Assembly: GCA_004295565.1 (NCBI GenBank) | Contig: AP019416.1 | Span: 1,550,001 to 1,614,000 of the forward strand | Direction of reading: 5' to 3' | DNA: 64,000 nucleotides | From: Vreelandella olivaria | GTDB lineage: Bacteria; Pseudomonadota; Gammaproteobacteria; Pseudomonadales; Halomonadaceae | Part shown: positions 10,263 to 20,192 of the stretch, one piece after another | How positions within the stretch are numbered: the first letter of the stretch is position 1 | Layout of the letters: every line of letters starts with the position of its first letter | Program-made: the position numbers and the translations under genes | The notes under the pieces: generated by a model | The model's database searches: none | What the model was told of the DNA's origin: nothing | Seen by the model: only the letters and a program-made list of their open reading frames with translations

Positions 10263-11408
10263 TTACATCTGGCACTGCTCAAAATAGATGTCCTGGATAT
10301 CTTCCACCGCTATACCAATCAGACGATTGGTAGGCTCGCCATCGTCACCCTCCACGACTTCACGTACGTAGATGTCCTGAATGGGGTGGTGGTTGGGGCC
10401 AAAGCGGAACTCACCGCGCACGCTGTCAAAGTCGGCGGCCCGCAGCGCTTCACGGAAAGCGTCTTTGTCATCGGGGTGGGCGGTTTCAAGCGCGCTAAGG
10501 ATCAGGTTGGCGGTGTCGTATCCTTGCGCTGCATACAAAGTAGGAGTGCGGTCATAAGCTTCCCGGAAGCCCTCGACAAAGCGCTCATTGGCCTCATTTT
10601 CCAAATCATAAGCCCACAGCGAGGTATTACGTGCGCCAATGGCTGCACTGCCTACCGCTTTGATAAGAATTTCGTCAAACGAGAAGGCGGCGCCAAAGAT
10701 CGGCATATCGACACCGGAGCTTTCCCACTGCTTCATAAACGAGATGCCCATGCCGCCGGGCAGGAAGAAGAACAGGCTGTCAGCATTGCTGTCACGAATC
10801 TGGGCAATTTCTGCCGCGTAGTCGGTTTGGCCCATTTGAGTGTAAAGCTCGCCAACGACCTCACCCTCGTAAAGGTGTTTGAAGCCTGCCAGCGCATCGG
10901 TGCCTGCCGGGTAGTTCGGCGCCATGATAATAGGGCGCTCATACCCCTCTTCACGCATATAGGCACCCATGGCACCGTGCAGATTGTCATTTTGATACGC
11001 CACGTTGAAGTAGTTCTCGTGGCACATGCGTCCGGCTAGATCGGAAGGAATCTATGCATTGGGGGAGAGGTAGAAGGTGCCCTGGCGCGTAACGGAGGGC
11101 ACCACCGCCATGGCCAGATTGGACCAGATGATGCCGGTCAGGATGTCCACCTCATCGCGCTGCATAAACTCATTGGCCAGCGTACGCGCCAGGTCGGGGC
11201 GTCTCGCGTCATCCTGAATCAGCACTTCCACATCGTCACGACCCGACTGCTCAAGCGCCAGCATGAAACCGTCGCGAACGTCAACGCCCAGGTGGGAGCC
11301 GCCGCCCGAAAGGGTGGTGATCATGCCAATTTTAACGTCATCGGCGTGAGCCGTTACCAGGCTGGAGGAGAGCAGTAAGCCAAGGCCAAAGCGGGATATC
11401 ATTTTCAT
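10263..11408 (-). CDS. periplasmic substrate-binding protein of Liv/aromatic ABC importer (in-frame stop)
   Basis: This is a type I periplasmic binding protein of about 381 residues. A signal peptide is clear (KMISRFGLGLLLSSSLV then AHA). The mature part begins DDVKIGMITTLSGG, as in LivK/HmgE-like proteins. Both halves are in the same frame but are separated by TAG at 11052-11054, right after YLSPNA. Relatives read NAGPS at this place, so three extra bases and a stop appear here. Unlike the other breaks this is not a run-length change, so a genuine nonsense mutation cannot be excluded. The cargo is probably an aromatic acid, from context. Confidence 0.87.
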
Positions 11409-11433
11409 GGATCATTCCTCATTTTTTAATCGT

Positions 11434-13145
11434 TTATTGCTTAGAGGGGCATACGTTGGTGCTACTAGTTTTGGTGCTGTTGATGCTAGTGCTATTCACA
11501 TTGATGCAAGGAGAGCCGGCGCTCGGGTAATGTTCCTGGCTCAGCCGAAAGCGCTGAACCTTACCCGTGGTTGTTTTAGGTAGCGCCTCAATAAAACGTA
11601 TGGAGCGAGGGTACTTATACGGCGCGATGGTCTGCTTCACGAAGTCCTGCAACATTTGCTGACACTCTTCATCTTGCTGAAAACCATCGTTTAGAACAAC
11701 AAAAGCCTCGACAATTTGGCCGCGCTCTTCGCTGGGTGCGCCTATCACTGCGCACTCTTTAACGGCGGGGTGGGCCAGCAGCGCTGCTTCCACTTCAGGG
11801 CCTGCGATGTTGTAGCCTGCCGAGACAATCATATCGTCGTTGCGGGCGGCGAAATGGAAGTAGCCCTCTTCGTCCTGATAAAACGCATCACCGGTGATAT
11901 TCCAGCCATCAACCACATACTTTTGCTGGCGCTTATCGGCCAGGTAGCGGCAGCCGGTGGGGCCGCGCACGGCAAGCTTACCCACCGTGCCGTGAGGTAC
12001 ATCATTCATCTCGTCATCAACGATTCGTGCTTCGTAACCGGTCACCGGTTTGCCGGTACAGCTGGGGCGATGGTCATCCAGCCGGTTAGTGATAAAAATG
12101 TGCAACATTTCAGTGGCGCCGATGCCGTCGAGGATGGGGGTGCCGGTTTGCTTGATCCAGTCATGATAAATCGGCGCGGGCAACGTTTCGCCAGCGGAGA
12201 CAGCCACGCGTAGACTGCTTAAATCCTCATGGCGTGTGGGCGCGGAAAGCATTGCTCGGTAAGCCGTGGGGCGGTAAACACCACCGTGGCCTGATACTCA
12301 CGGATAATATCCATCATATTGGGCGGGGAGGCGTGTTCGAGTAGCACGGCGGTAGCCCCAAAGCGCAGCGGAAAGATCGCCAGCCCACCCAGGCCAAAGG
12401 TGAACGCCAGTGGTGGCGAGCCGACAAATACATCCTCTGGCGTTACCTGCAGCACTTCCTTGGCGTAGCCATCGGCAATCACTAATAGGTCGCGGTGAAA
12501 ATGCATGGTGGCTTTGGGTGAGCCGGTGGTGCCCGAGGTAAACCCCAGCAGCGCTACATCATCGGCGGCGGTATCCACGGCATCAAAGGTAGCGGGTTTG
12601 CCCAGTGCCAGACGGTCAAGTTCCGCATCATGATTGGCGGTGCCATCAAAACCGACAATACGCGTGAGGGATGGGCTTAACGTCTGGCATTCACTCAGTT
12701 CATCGAGCAGGCGGGTATCGCAGAGGGCGAGACTGATTTCCGCTTTATCGATGACCTGGCATAGCTCTTTGGTGCGCAGCATGGGCATGGTGTTGACCAC
12801 CACGGCGCCTGCTTTCGTAGCGGCCAACCAGCAGGCCACCATGGCGGGGTTATTGGCTGAGCGGATCAGCACCCGCTGACCAGGAATGACGCCCAGATCT
12901 TCCACCAGCACATGAGCAAGGCGGTTGGACCACTCGGTGAGTTCCTGGTAAGTGCGCTGTCGGCCATTGCCCGCCAGGGCAATGCGTTCACCGTGACCCT
13001 GGTCGAGTAGTCGATCGCATAACTCAACGCCTGCGTTAAGTCGCTCAGGGTAATCGTAGCCTGAAAGCAGAAACTCAGGCTGACTTTCAGTGGGTGGCAG
13101 GTTATCCCGCGCAAAAGTATCAGCATGAGCCGACTGGATGTACAT
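11434..13145 (-). CDS. aryl-CoA ligase, benzoate/2-aminobenzoate-CoA ligase family (one frame break)
   Basis: This is an adenylate-forming enzyme that activates an aromatic acid to its CoA thioester with ATP. The P-loop GFTSGTTGSPKATMHFHRD, the GATEMLHIF motif, GWNITGDAF and the lysine region PKTTTGKVQRF are all present. The start is ATG 13145 because GGAGG lies directly upstream; a TTG six bases earlier overlaps that site. A C is missing in the run near 12265 (expected FTAPTAYRAMLSA). After the catalytic lysine there is an unusual Ser/Thr/Asn-rich tail. The clustering with an anthraniloyl-CoA monooxygenase favours 2-aminobenzoate as substrate. Confidence 0.88.
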
Positions 13146-13236
13146 GACCAACCTCCGTATTTGGTGTCGTTGTTTATTCCTGCCCGAGTCATATAGGAGT
13201 CAGGTCTTTCACAGATGGTGAGCTGCACTTCTCTGG

Positions 13237-13386
13237 TCTCGAGAGCAGGTTTCCGCGAGGGCGCTGTGAACCCATCCATGGGCGCTACTTTTGTCATCTG
13301 ACCGCCATGGATGGCGGGAATGGCGGAATTGTCAGGAACATTTTCCGGCCATGACAAAAGACCCTCGCTTCAACCTGCTCTCTTCT
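13237..13386. repeat. palindromic intergenic element, family 1 copy b
   Basis: About 150 bp bounded by GAGAGCAGGTT and its exact inverse AACCTGCTCTC. Further nested arms are GCGAGGG / CCCTCGC and ACTTTTGTCAT / ATGACAAAAG. Read on the minus strand its core GTAGCGCCCATGGATGGG matches the element at 5818-5924. It separates the acyl-CoA dehydrogenase from the ligase gene inside the operon, so it may act as an RNA hairpin affecting transcript stability or read-through. Confidence 0.65.
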
Positions 13387-13508
13387 CCCGTTACCGAAGA
13401 GTTTTCAAAGAAGCTATTTCCCCTACTGTGATAGCCCTGGGACAGGGATACGGTGTCTGGCGTTGTGTTTTATTGTTTTGGTGACTTGCTATACGGCTTT
13501 TTTGCTGC

Positions 13509-14642
13509 TTACTCCTCCGCGAGCATGCTGCGGGCGATGACCACTTTCTGGACGTCAGAAGCGCCTTCATAAATACGCAGCGCGCGGATTTCCCGGTAGA
13601 GGCTTTCGATGATGTGACCCTTACGAACACCATCACCGCCATGGAGCTGTACTGCTTGGTCAATCACCTGCTGGGCCTGATCGGTGGCAAACAGTTTGGC
13701 CATCGCCGCTTCGCGAGTGACCCGTTCAGCGCCTTGATCTTTCGTCCAGGCGGCGCGGTAGACCAGCAGGGCGGCGGCATCCACATTGAGCGCCATATCG
13801 GCTAAGTGACCCTGTACCATTTGTAGATCAGAAAGGGTGGCACCAAACAGCTCCCGGGAGCGGCTGCGGGAGAGCGACTCTTCCAGAGCCCTGCGGGCGA
13901 ACCCCAGTGCTGCCGCGCCGACCGTGGAGCGGAAAACGTCCAGCACCGACATGGCAATCCGAAACCCCTGGCCCGGCTGGCCGATCAAGGCGCTGGCAGG
14001 CAGCACCATATCGTTAAAGCCCAGCCGCGCTAGCGGGTGGGGCGCCACCGACTCCAGGCGTTCACGAACCTCCAGCCCAGGCGTGTCAGCGGGTACCAAA
14101 AAAGCCGAAAGCCCTTTGGCGCCGGGGCCTTCACCGGTACGGGCGAAGACGGTGTAGATATCGGCAATGCCGCCGTTAGAGATCCAGGTCTTCTCGCCAT
14201 TTATACGGTAGCTGTCGCCGTCGCGCTCGGCGGTGGTATCCAGTTGGGCCACATCGGAGCCCGAGCGGGGCTCGCTAAGGGCAAAGGCGGAAAGCGCTTC
14301 ACCTCGGCGGGTTTTGTCCAGCCACTGCTTCTGTTCATCGCTGCCGTATAGGCTGATAGCACCGGTGCCCAAGCCCTGCATGGCAAAGGCGAAATCCGCC
14401 AGGCCATCGTGGCGGGCGAGGGTTTCGCGAATCAGACACAGGCTGCGTACATCGATATGCTCGCCCGCAGTGCCTTCCAAAAAACCGGCCTTGCCCAAAT
14501 CGCGAACCAACTGAATACAGGTGGCATCCACATCGCTGTGGTCACGGGGTAGTTCAGCCCGGCACCACGCTTCGAGCTGCTCGGAGAGTTTGCGATGTTT
14601 AGCCTCAAAGAAGGGCCAGGCTAGAAAGCTTTTGTCGCTCAT
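13509..14642 (-). CDS. acyl-CoA dehydrogenase family protein
   Basis: This is an intact 377-residue flavoenzyme. The first family signature region reads [15 protein letters not shown], followed by [13 protein letters not shown]. The C-terminal signature is LHGGDGV, and [13 protein letters not shown] ends the domain. It should oxidise a CoA thioester in the ring-processing or beta-oxidation stage of the aminobenzoyl-CoA route. The start ATG overlaps the stop of the upstream enoyl-CoA hydratase gene (TAATG). Confidence 0.92.
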   Translation of the reverse strand: MSDKSFLAWPFFEAKHRKLSEQLEAWCRAELPRDHSDVDATCIQLVRDLGKAGFLEGTAGEHIDVRSLCLIRETLARHDGLADFAFAMQGLGTGAISLYGSDEQKQWLDKTRRGEALSAFALSEPRSGSDVAQLDTTAERDGDSYRINGEKTWISNGGIADIYTVFARTGEGPGAKGLSAFLVPADTPGLEVRERLESVAPHPLARLGFNDMVLPASALIGQPGQGFRIAMSVLDVFRSTVGAAALGFARRALEESLSRSRSRELFGATLSDLQMVQGHLADMALNVDAAALLVYRAAWTKDQGAERVTREAAMAKLFATDQAQQVIDQAVQLHGGDGVRKGHIIESLYREIRALRIYEGASDVQKVVIARSMLAEE

Positions 14643-15455
14643 TAGTCCCCCTTAAACTCAGGTGTTTGTTTGGCGACAAAGGCGTGGTAGGCGCGTGCAA
14701 AATCGTTGGTTTGCATACAGATCGCCTGAGCCTGGGCCTCCGATTCAATGGCCTGCTCCAGGCTCATGAATCACTCCCTGATTCAGCTGGGTTTTGGTAA
14801 TGCTGTGGGCAAAGGTGGGGCCGTTAGCCAGCCGGGTGGCGTAGGCGATAGCGTCCTCTTCAAGGGCTTCCGGTTCGACTACGCGGTTGTAGAAGCCCCA
14901 CAGCAGGCCCTCTTCGGCGTTCATGCTGCGGCCGCTGTAGAGCAGGTCGGCGGCTCGGCCCTGGCCGATAATGCGCGGCAGCATGGCGCAGGCGCCCATA
15001 TCACAGCCTGCCAAGCCCACCCGGGTAAACAGAAATGCCGTGCTGGCGCGGGGGGTGGCAAAGCGAATATCTGAGGACATGGCGATAATTGCCCCGGCGC
15101 CTACGCAGATGCCGTCCACGGCGGCAATTATCGGCTTGCCGCAGTTGAGCATGGCTTTGACCAGATCCCCGGTCATGCGGGTGAATTCCAGCAGGCCCTT
15201 CATATCCTTGCCCACCAGGGGGCCGATAATTTCATGTACATCGCCGCCGGAGCAGAAGTTCTCGCCGTTGGAGGTAAACACCACGGCGTGAACATCGGAG
15301 GCGTAGGCTAGATCTCGAAAGGTATCGCGCAGCTCGGTGTAGCTCTCAAAGGTCAGCGGGTTTTTACGCTCTGGGCGATTGAGCCGGATAACGGCGACAC
15401 CGCCTCGCATTTCCCAAATAAAGTGCTCGGGGGTTAAGCCAGCCATACTCTTCAT
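14642..15455 (-). CDS. enoyl-CoA hydratase/isomerase family protein (one frame break)
   Basis: This is a crotonase-fold enzyme of about 270 residues. It shows the oxyanion-hole segment [13 protein letters not shown] and the second glycine-rich segment [19 protein letters not shown]. The frame breaks near 14760. Beyond it another frame carries the expected tail [14 protein letters not shown] and ends TPEFKGD with TAA at 14642-14644. DVHEI-type crotonases are characteristic partners of 2-aminobenzoyl-CoA monooxygenase clusters. The probable job is hydration of an unsaturated CoA intermediate after ring reduction. Confidence 0.88.
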
Positions 15456-15479
15456 ATTGTTGTTCTCGCCTGTCGGTGA

Positions 15480-15947
15480 TTAATGGGCATCGTTAGGAGA
15501 AGCGGGTAAGCGATGCAGCAACTCGCCGATATGGTGAGCGTCCTCTTCGCTCACCCCCCTCAAAGAGTGCGTTGATCCAGCGCTCATGCTCAACGGCCAT
15601 GCCTCTAAAGGTTTCTCTCCCAGCGACGGTTAGGCAGACCCGCGTGGCGCGGCGATCGCCCTCAATGGCTATGCGCTCCACGGCGCCATCCTCCACCAGG
15701 CGATCAATAATCCCGGTGACGTTGCCGTTGGAAACCCGCAGCCGTTTGGAGAGCTCGTTCATTTTCAAACCCTCCTCAGCGGCATAGAGTGCAGCCATGA
15801 CATCGAAGCGCGGCAGCGTAGAGTCGTGCTCGGTACGCAAGCGTTCTCGCAGTTCCGACTCCACCTGACGGGTAACCCGCAGCATGCGCAGCCATAGGCG
15901 CAGGCGCTCCTTGCTTAAGCTGTTTTTCCTAGACCCTCGGCTGTCAT
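15480..15947 (-). CDS. MarR family transcriptional regulator (two frame breaks)
   Basis: This is a winged-helix repressor of about 155 residues. The recognition region reads RLRVSNGNVTGIIDRLVEDG, followed by the wing GDRRATRVCLT. An ATG at 15947 is preferred because it follows GGAGGAGAGG and overlaps the SDR stop codon. Using it requires one A to be restored near 15924. A second break, an extra G near 15555, hides the true end (EEDAHHIGELLHRLP, TAA 15480-15482). It probably controls the surrounding operon by sensing an aromatic-CoA ester, as related MarR proteins do. Confidence 0.87.
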
Positions 15948-16686
15948 ACCTCTCCTCCTGAGATTGAAATCGCCTGGCCATTAATCGCGCCGCTGTTAGG
16001 GCCGCATAGCCATAGGGCAGTAGCGGTCACCTCGGCGGGCGTCACTAAGCGCCCGGTGGGGTTGGTAGATTGAAAGTGAGAGGTTGCCTGTTCGGCGGAC
16101 TGGCCGGTTTTGGCCACAATATTATCGACGCTAGCGGCCAGTAAGGGGTGTCGGTGAAGCCAGGGCAGAGCGCATTGACGGTAATATTGCGTGTGGCTGT
16201 TTCAGCCGCCAGCGAACGCACCAACCCCACCACACCATGTTTAGCCGCGCAGTAAGCGCCCACATAGGCGTAGCCTTTAAGGCCCGCGGTGGAGGCCACG
16301 GCGATCAGCCGTCCGCCCTCGTTCAACTGCTTTAAGCCTTCACGCAGGGTTAGAAATACACCGCTTAAATTAACGTTGAGCATATGCTGCCACTGCTCAA
16401 ACGAGGTTCTGGCAAAAGGCGCGCTCTCGGCGGCGCCTGCGTTGGCGATCACGATATCGACCCTGCCGATTCTTTCGAACAGCGCCACCATGGCAGTCTC
16501 ATCGGTAACATCGACCACGGCGAAATCAAGGTGACTGTGCTGATCTGCCACCGCTTGAAGGGCAGCTTCTCGACGTCCGGTAATCGTGACCTTGGCGCCG
16601 GCTTCGGCAAAGGCCATAGCCATATCGGCACCGATACCGCTGCCACCGCCGGTAATCACTACGCGCTTATCTGTGAGCTGTGTCAT
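15944..16686 (-). CDS. short-chain dehydrogenase/reductase (one frame break)
   Basis: This is an NAD(P)-dependent SDR of about 248 residues. The cofactor motif is TGGGSGIG, the NAG motif is present, and the catalytic YxxxK is in YCAAKHG. The start is ATG 16686, overlapping the monooxygenase stop. A C is lost near 16150. The corrected frame continues [18 protein letters not shown] and ends [13 protein letters not shown] at TGA 15944-15946. It probably works as a 3-hydroxyacyl-CoA-type dehydrogenase in the aminobenzoyl-CoA route. Confidence 0.9.
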
Positions 16687-18967
16687 ACCCAACCCTCGCC
16701 ACGTTCAGCCAGGCGCTGCAACTGATCCGCGCCTGCCCGGTAGGGCGCCGGCCACTCCACCTCACTATCGCCCAGCCCCGCAGCAACGTGCAGTAGCCAG
16801 TAGGGGTCGGCAAGATGAGGGCGGGCGATACAGACCAAGTCGGCGCGCCCAGCCATCAGAATCGAGTTCACATGGTCGGCCTGATAAATATTGCCCACCG
16901 CCATGGTGGCAATCGCTGCTTCGTTACGGATCCGGTCTGAGAAGGGCGTTTGGAACATACGTCCATACACCGGCTTGGCCTGGGTGGAGGTTTGTCCGGC
17001 AGAGACATCAACGATATCCACCTCCGCATCCCGCAGCCGCTTGGCGATCTCCACCGCATCGTCAGGAGTGATACCTTCATCACCGCACCAGTCATTGGCA
17101 GAAATGCGCACCGAGAGTGGCTTATGGGCGGGCCAAACGCGGCGCACGGCGTTGATGACTTCAAGCGGGTAGCGCAGGCGGTTATCCAGCGAGCCACCAT
17201 ACTCATCGTCACGATGATTGGTTAGAGGAGTAATGAATGAAGAGAGCAGGTAGCCGTGGGCGGCGTGAATCTCAATCATATCGAAGCCTGCCCGGTCGGC
17301 CATCAGCGCCGCGCTAACGAACTCATCGCGCACCCGATCCATATCGTTGCGATCCATGGCTTTGGGCACTTGGTTGCGTGCTGACCAAGCCATATCAGAG
17401 GCTGCCATTATCGGCCAGTTGCCCTCGGCAAGCGGGGCGTCCATCTCCTGCCAGCCCAGCTGTGTAGAGCCCTTTGCGCCGGAGTGGCCGATTTGGGCGC
17501 ATAGCTTGGCGTTGGTTTCCGTGTGCACGAAGTCACATAGCCGCTTCCACGCCGCTTCATGCTCTGGAGCGTAGAGTCCTGGGCAGCCGGGGTGATCCGC
17601 CCGGTGGGGCTCACGCAGGTCATTTCGGTATACACCAGTCCTGCGCCGCCTTTTGCCCGCTCGGCGTAGTGGCTAAAGTGCCAATCGGTAGGGCAGCCAT
17701 CGATGGCTTTGTACTGGGCCATGGGCGAGACCACCACGCGATTAACCAGCGTCAAATCACGCAACCGGTAGGGCGCAAACATTGGCGCCCGGGCGCTGCC
17801 CGAATTACCCGCCTGGGTCTGAAACCAGCGCTCGGCGCTCTCCAGCCACGCTGGGTCGCGCACCCGTAAATTTTCGTGGCTGATGCGCTGGGAACGGGTT
17901 AACAGCGAGTAGTTGAACTGCACCGGGTCGAGATCCAGGTAGCGCTCGATTTGCTCAAACCACTCGGTGGAGTTGCGCGCCGCCGACTGAAGGCGAAGCA
18001 CCTCGAAACGGCGGTCTTCTTCATAGCGAGCGACGGCAGCTTGCATGCTGCTTTCACTGTGTAAGCAGTTAGCCAGCGAGATAGCGCTTTCCAGGGCGAG
18101 CTTGGAGCCGGATCCAATTGAGAAGTGGGCGGTAGCGGCAGCATCGCCCATCAGCACTACATTCTCATAGCTCCAGCGCTCGCAAAGCACTCGTGGAAAG
18201 TTGATCCACGCCGAGCCGCGGATGTGGTTGGCGTTGGTCATCAAAGCATGACCATCCAGATGCTTGGCAAAGATGCGCTCGCAGACGGCAATGGATTCCT
18301 GCTGGTTCATCTCGCCAAAGCCAAACGCCTGCCAGGTGGCCTCGCTGCACTCAACGATAAAGGTCGCCGTATCCTTATCGAATTGATACGCATGGGCCCA
18401 CACCCAGCCATGTTCGGTATGTTCGAAAATAAAGGTAAAGGCGTCGTTGAAGGTTTGGTGCGTGCCTAGCCAAACGAACTTGCATGCACGCACGTCAATA
18501 TCGGGTTTGAAGTGTTCGGCATAGGTTTGGCGGGTGCGGGAGTTAAGCCCATCGGCGGCCAGTACCAGGTCATACTCTTGCCGGTACTGCTCAACGGAGG
18601 CTTCCGTTACATCGGTTTCAAAGCGCATCTCAACGCCCAGTTCCCGAGCGCGCTCTTGGAGCAGGATTAGCAGTTGGCGACGACCAATGCCGCAAAAGCC
18701 GTGGCCGGTGGAGACTGTCTTTACGCCTTTATGAACAACGGCAATGTCATCCCAATAGGCGAAATGTTCACGAATACGCTCTGCGCTAACCGGGTCATTC
18801 GCCGCCAGGTTATCCAAGGTTTCGTCTGACAGCACTACGCCCCAGCCAAAGGTATCGTCTGCACGATTGCGCTCAATGACCACCATTTCGTGAGAGGGAT
18901 CCTGCAGCTTCATGCTGATAGCAAAATAGAGGCCAGCAGGCCCTCCACCCAGGCAGGCGATTCTCAT
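16683..18967 (-). CDS. bifunctional anthraniloyl-CoA monooxygenase/reductase (one frame break)
   Basis: This is a fusion of an N-terminal FAD monooxygenase and a C-terminal old-yellow-enzyme reductase, about 762 residues. The first half has the FAD motif [10 protein letters not shown] and the [16 protein letters not shown] segment. The second half begins at about residue 395 with [16 protein letters not shown] and contains [13 protein letters not shown] and NRRxDEYGGS-type residues. This architecture is known from 2-aminobenzoyl-CoA monooxygenase/reductase and from salicylyl-CoA 5-hydroxylases. It dearomatises the CoA-activated ring with O2 and NAD(P)H. A C is missing in the run near 17595 (join [12 protein letters not shown]). 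The start ATG 18967 has GGAGA upstream. Confidence 0.92.
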
Positions 18968-19021
18968 TATTTTTCTCCACGGGAAAATACACTCTGTTTT
19001 TGAAGATAGGAGAGGTATGTA

Positions 19022-19046
19022 TTAAATTCAAGCTTAGAATGTTTAA
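19022..19046. promoter_or_regulatory. imperfect dyad upstream of the aminobenzoate operon
   Basis: The AT-rich stretch has nested inverted pairs TTAAA...TTTAA (19022-19026, 19042-19046) and ATTC...GAAT (19026-19029, 19037-19040), about 55 bases before the monooxygenase start. The size and place suit a MarR-type operator, but the symmetry is imperfect and other AT-rich repeats are nearby. Confidence 0.25.
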
Positions 19047-19359
19047 GTTTAAAATAAATTCTCAGAAGTCTTTTCGGGGCTGTCGTCGCCTTTCCTCACA
19101 GCGGCTATCAGAAGAAATGAACATAAATATAATTAAATTGATTGAGGCGCTCGCGGTCGGAGGTCAGTGTTTATGCGGCGTCCTCAAAGACGCTATGAGC
19201 GGCGAATGATAAGTACCAAAGAAACCGTACCCGCTGGGATTGACAGCGGTAGGAGGAGGCGCGAACCTAGGCCTATTGTTGTTTTAAGCGGCTAAACAGA
19301 GTCGATAGTTGCGCAGTTAATGTTGCGTAGTCAAAAGGTGAGTTTAAGGAGAAAGCCCC
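19047..19359. other. intergenic region before rsd
   Basis: About 310 bases with no convincing gene. A short plus-strand frame at 19000-19209 has no recognisable features and starts within the divergent promoter area. The region probably holds promoters for the leftward operon and for rsd; AAGGAG sits just before the rsd start. Confidence 0.4.
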
Positions 19360-19848
19360 ATGCTCGAAGATTGCAAAAATGCCCTGGAGCGCTGGGGTGG
19401 CGTGCACACGTTGATCGACCGCTGGCTGGATCAGCGTCGTCAGCTATTGATTAGCTTTATCGAGCTAAAGGAAGCGTGCGATGCTGAGCTGGAAGCCGTT
19501 AGCAAAGCGCCTATCGATACCTTCAGTGAAAAGTTAATGGACTACATCAGCGCAGGCCACTTTGAGATTTATCCCCAGCTGTCGGAAGAGGCGAAAGCCT
19601 TTGAAGATGAAAGCGCGCTGGCGATTGCTGCTAAACTGCTTGAGCGTTTAGAAATGTCCACCGAGATGGTGTTGGAGTTTGATACCGATTTTGGCTCCAC
19701 GCTCAGCTGCGAGCAAAATATTGCCCGGCTGCCTGCCTGGATCGACCGCCTAGCCCGCGGCCTTACCGAACGCTTCGCGCTGGAAGACCAGTTGATTGCA
19801 CGTCTACACGCCGCCCACAGCCCGCAGCATATTAAATCCCCCGCTTAG
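19360..19848 (+). CDS. rsd: Rsd/AlgQ family anti-sigma-70 regulator
   Basis: This is an intact 162-residue helical protein. The hallmark VDRWL-like segment is LIDRWLDQRRQLLISFIEL, and SAGHFEIYPQL matches the Rsd family segment (SAGHFSIYE in E. coli). RFALEDQLI corresponds to its RFVLEDKLI. Rsd binds region 4 of the housekeeping sigma factor and helps shift polymerase to alternative sigma factors; AlgQ is the pseudomonad equivalent. It has its own ribosome site (AAGGAG) and a following hairpin, so it is probably a single-gene unit. Confidence 0.88.
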   Translation: MLEDCKNALERWGGVHTLIDRWLDQRRQLLISFIELKEACDAELEAVSKAPIDTFSEKLMDYISAGHFEIYPQLSEEAKAFEDESALAIAAKLLERLEMSTEMVLEFDTDFGSTLSCEQNIARLPAWIDRLARGLTERFALEDQLIARLHAAHSPQHIKSPA

Positions 19849-19860
19849 ACCTTACGAACC

Positions 19861-19883
19861 AGGCGCCGCTAGACGGCGCTTTT
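19861..19883 (+). terminator. terminator after rsd
   Basis: The stem AGGCGCCG / CGGCGCTT (19861-19868, 19874-19881) with a 5-base loop and a short T run follows the rsd stop by about 12 bases. Confidence 0.6.
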
Positions 19884-19970
19884 GCTCCTTGATGATTGCC
19901 CCAACCCCCGACGCTGCTGCTTCCGCGGTACGTGCTACGAAACCCCTCCAATCCAGCTCCGTACACATCC

Positions 19971-20120
19971 CGTAGCGCGTGGTAACGAAGAACGCGAGTT
20001 CAGCGAGCGTTCGTAGGCACCGCGGGAGGCGTCGGCACGACGCCCAGTGGCACTTCAGCCAAACCCCGGCACCGCTTCGCGCTGCTCCCGCGGGTGCGCC
20101 TGAGGCTTACCACGCGCTAC
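19971..20120 (+). repeat. palindromic repeat element, family 2 copy A
   Basis: A 150-bp element whose ends are inverted copies: GTAGCGCGTGGTAA at the left and TTACCACGCGCTAC at the right. Internal arms GGCACC-CGCGGGAG and CTCCCGCGGGTGC are also inverted, so the whole unit can fold into one long hairpin. Related copies lie at 26211-26537, 27270-27575 and 35575-35815. It has no coding capacity, and its ends resemble those of a miniature inverted-repeat element. Confidence 0.75.
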
Positions 20121-20192
20121 TAAATCCTGCGTGTACATAAATCGGCGGATGCCCAATAATCGATTCACACCTTACACCTCACACCTCACCAT

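Noticed and set aside
19000-19209. Short plus-strand frame before rsd
   Set aside because: It starts inside the divergent regulatory region, has no ribosome site of note and no family resemblance.
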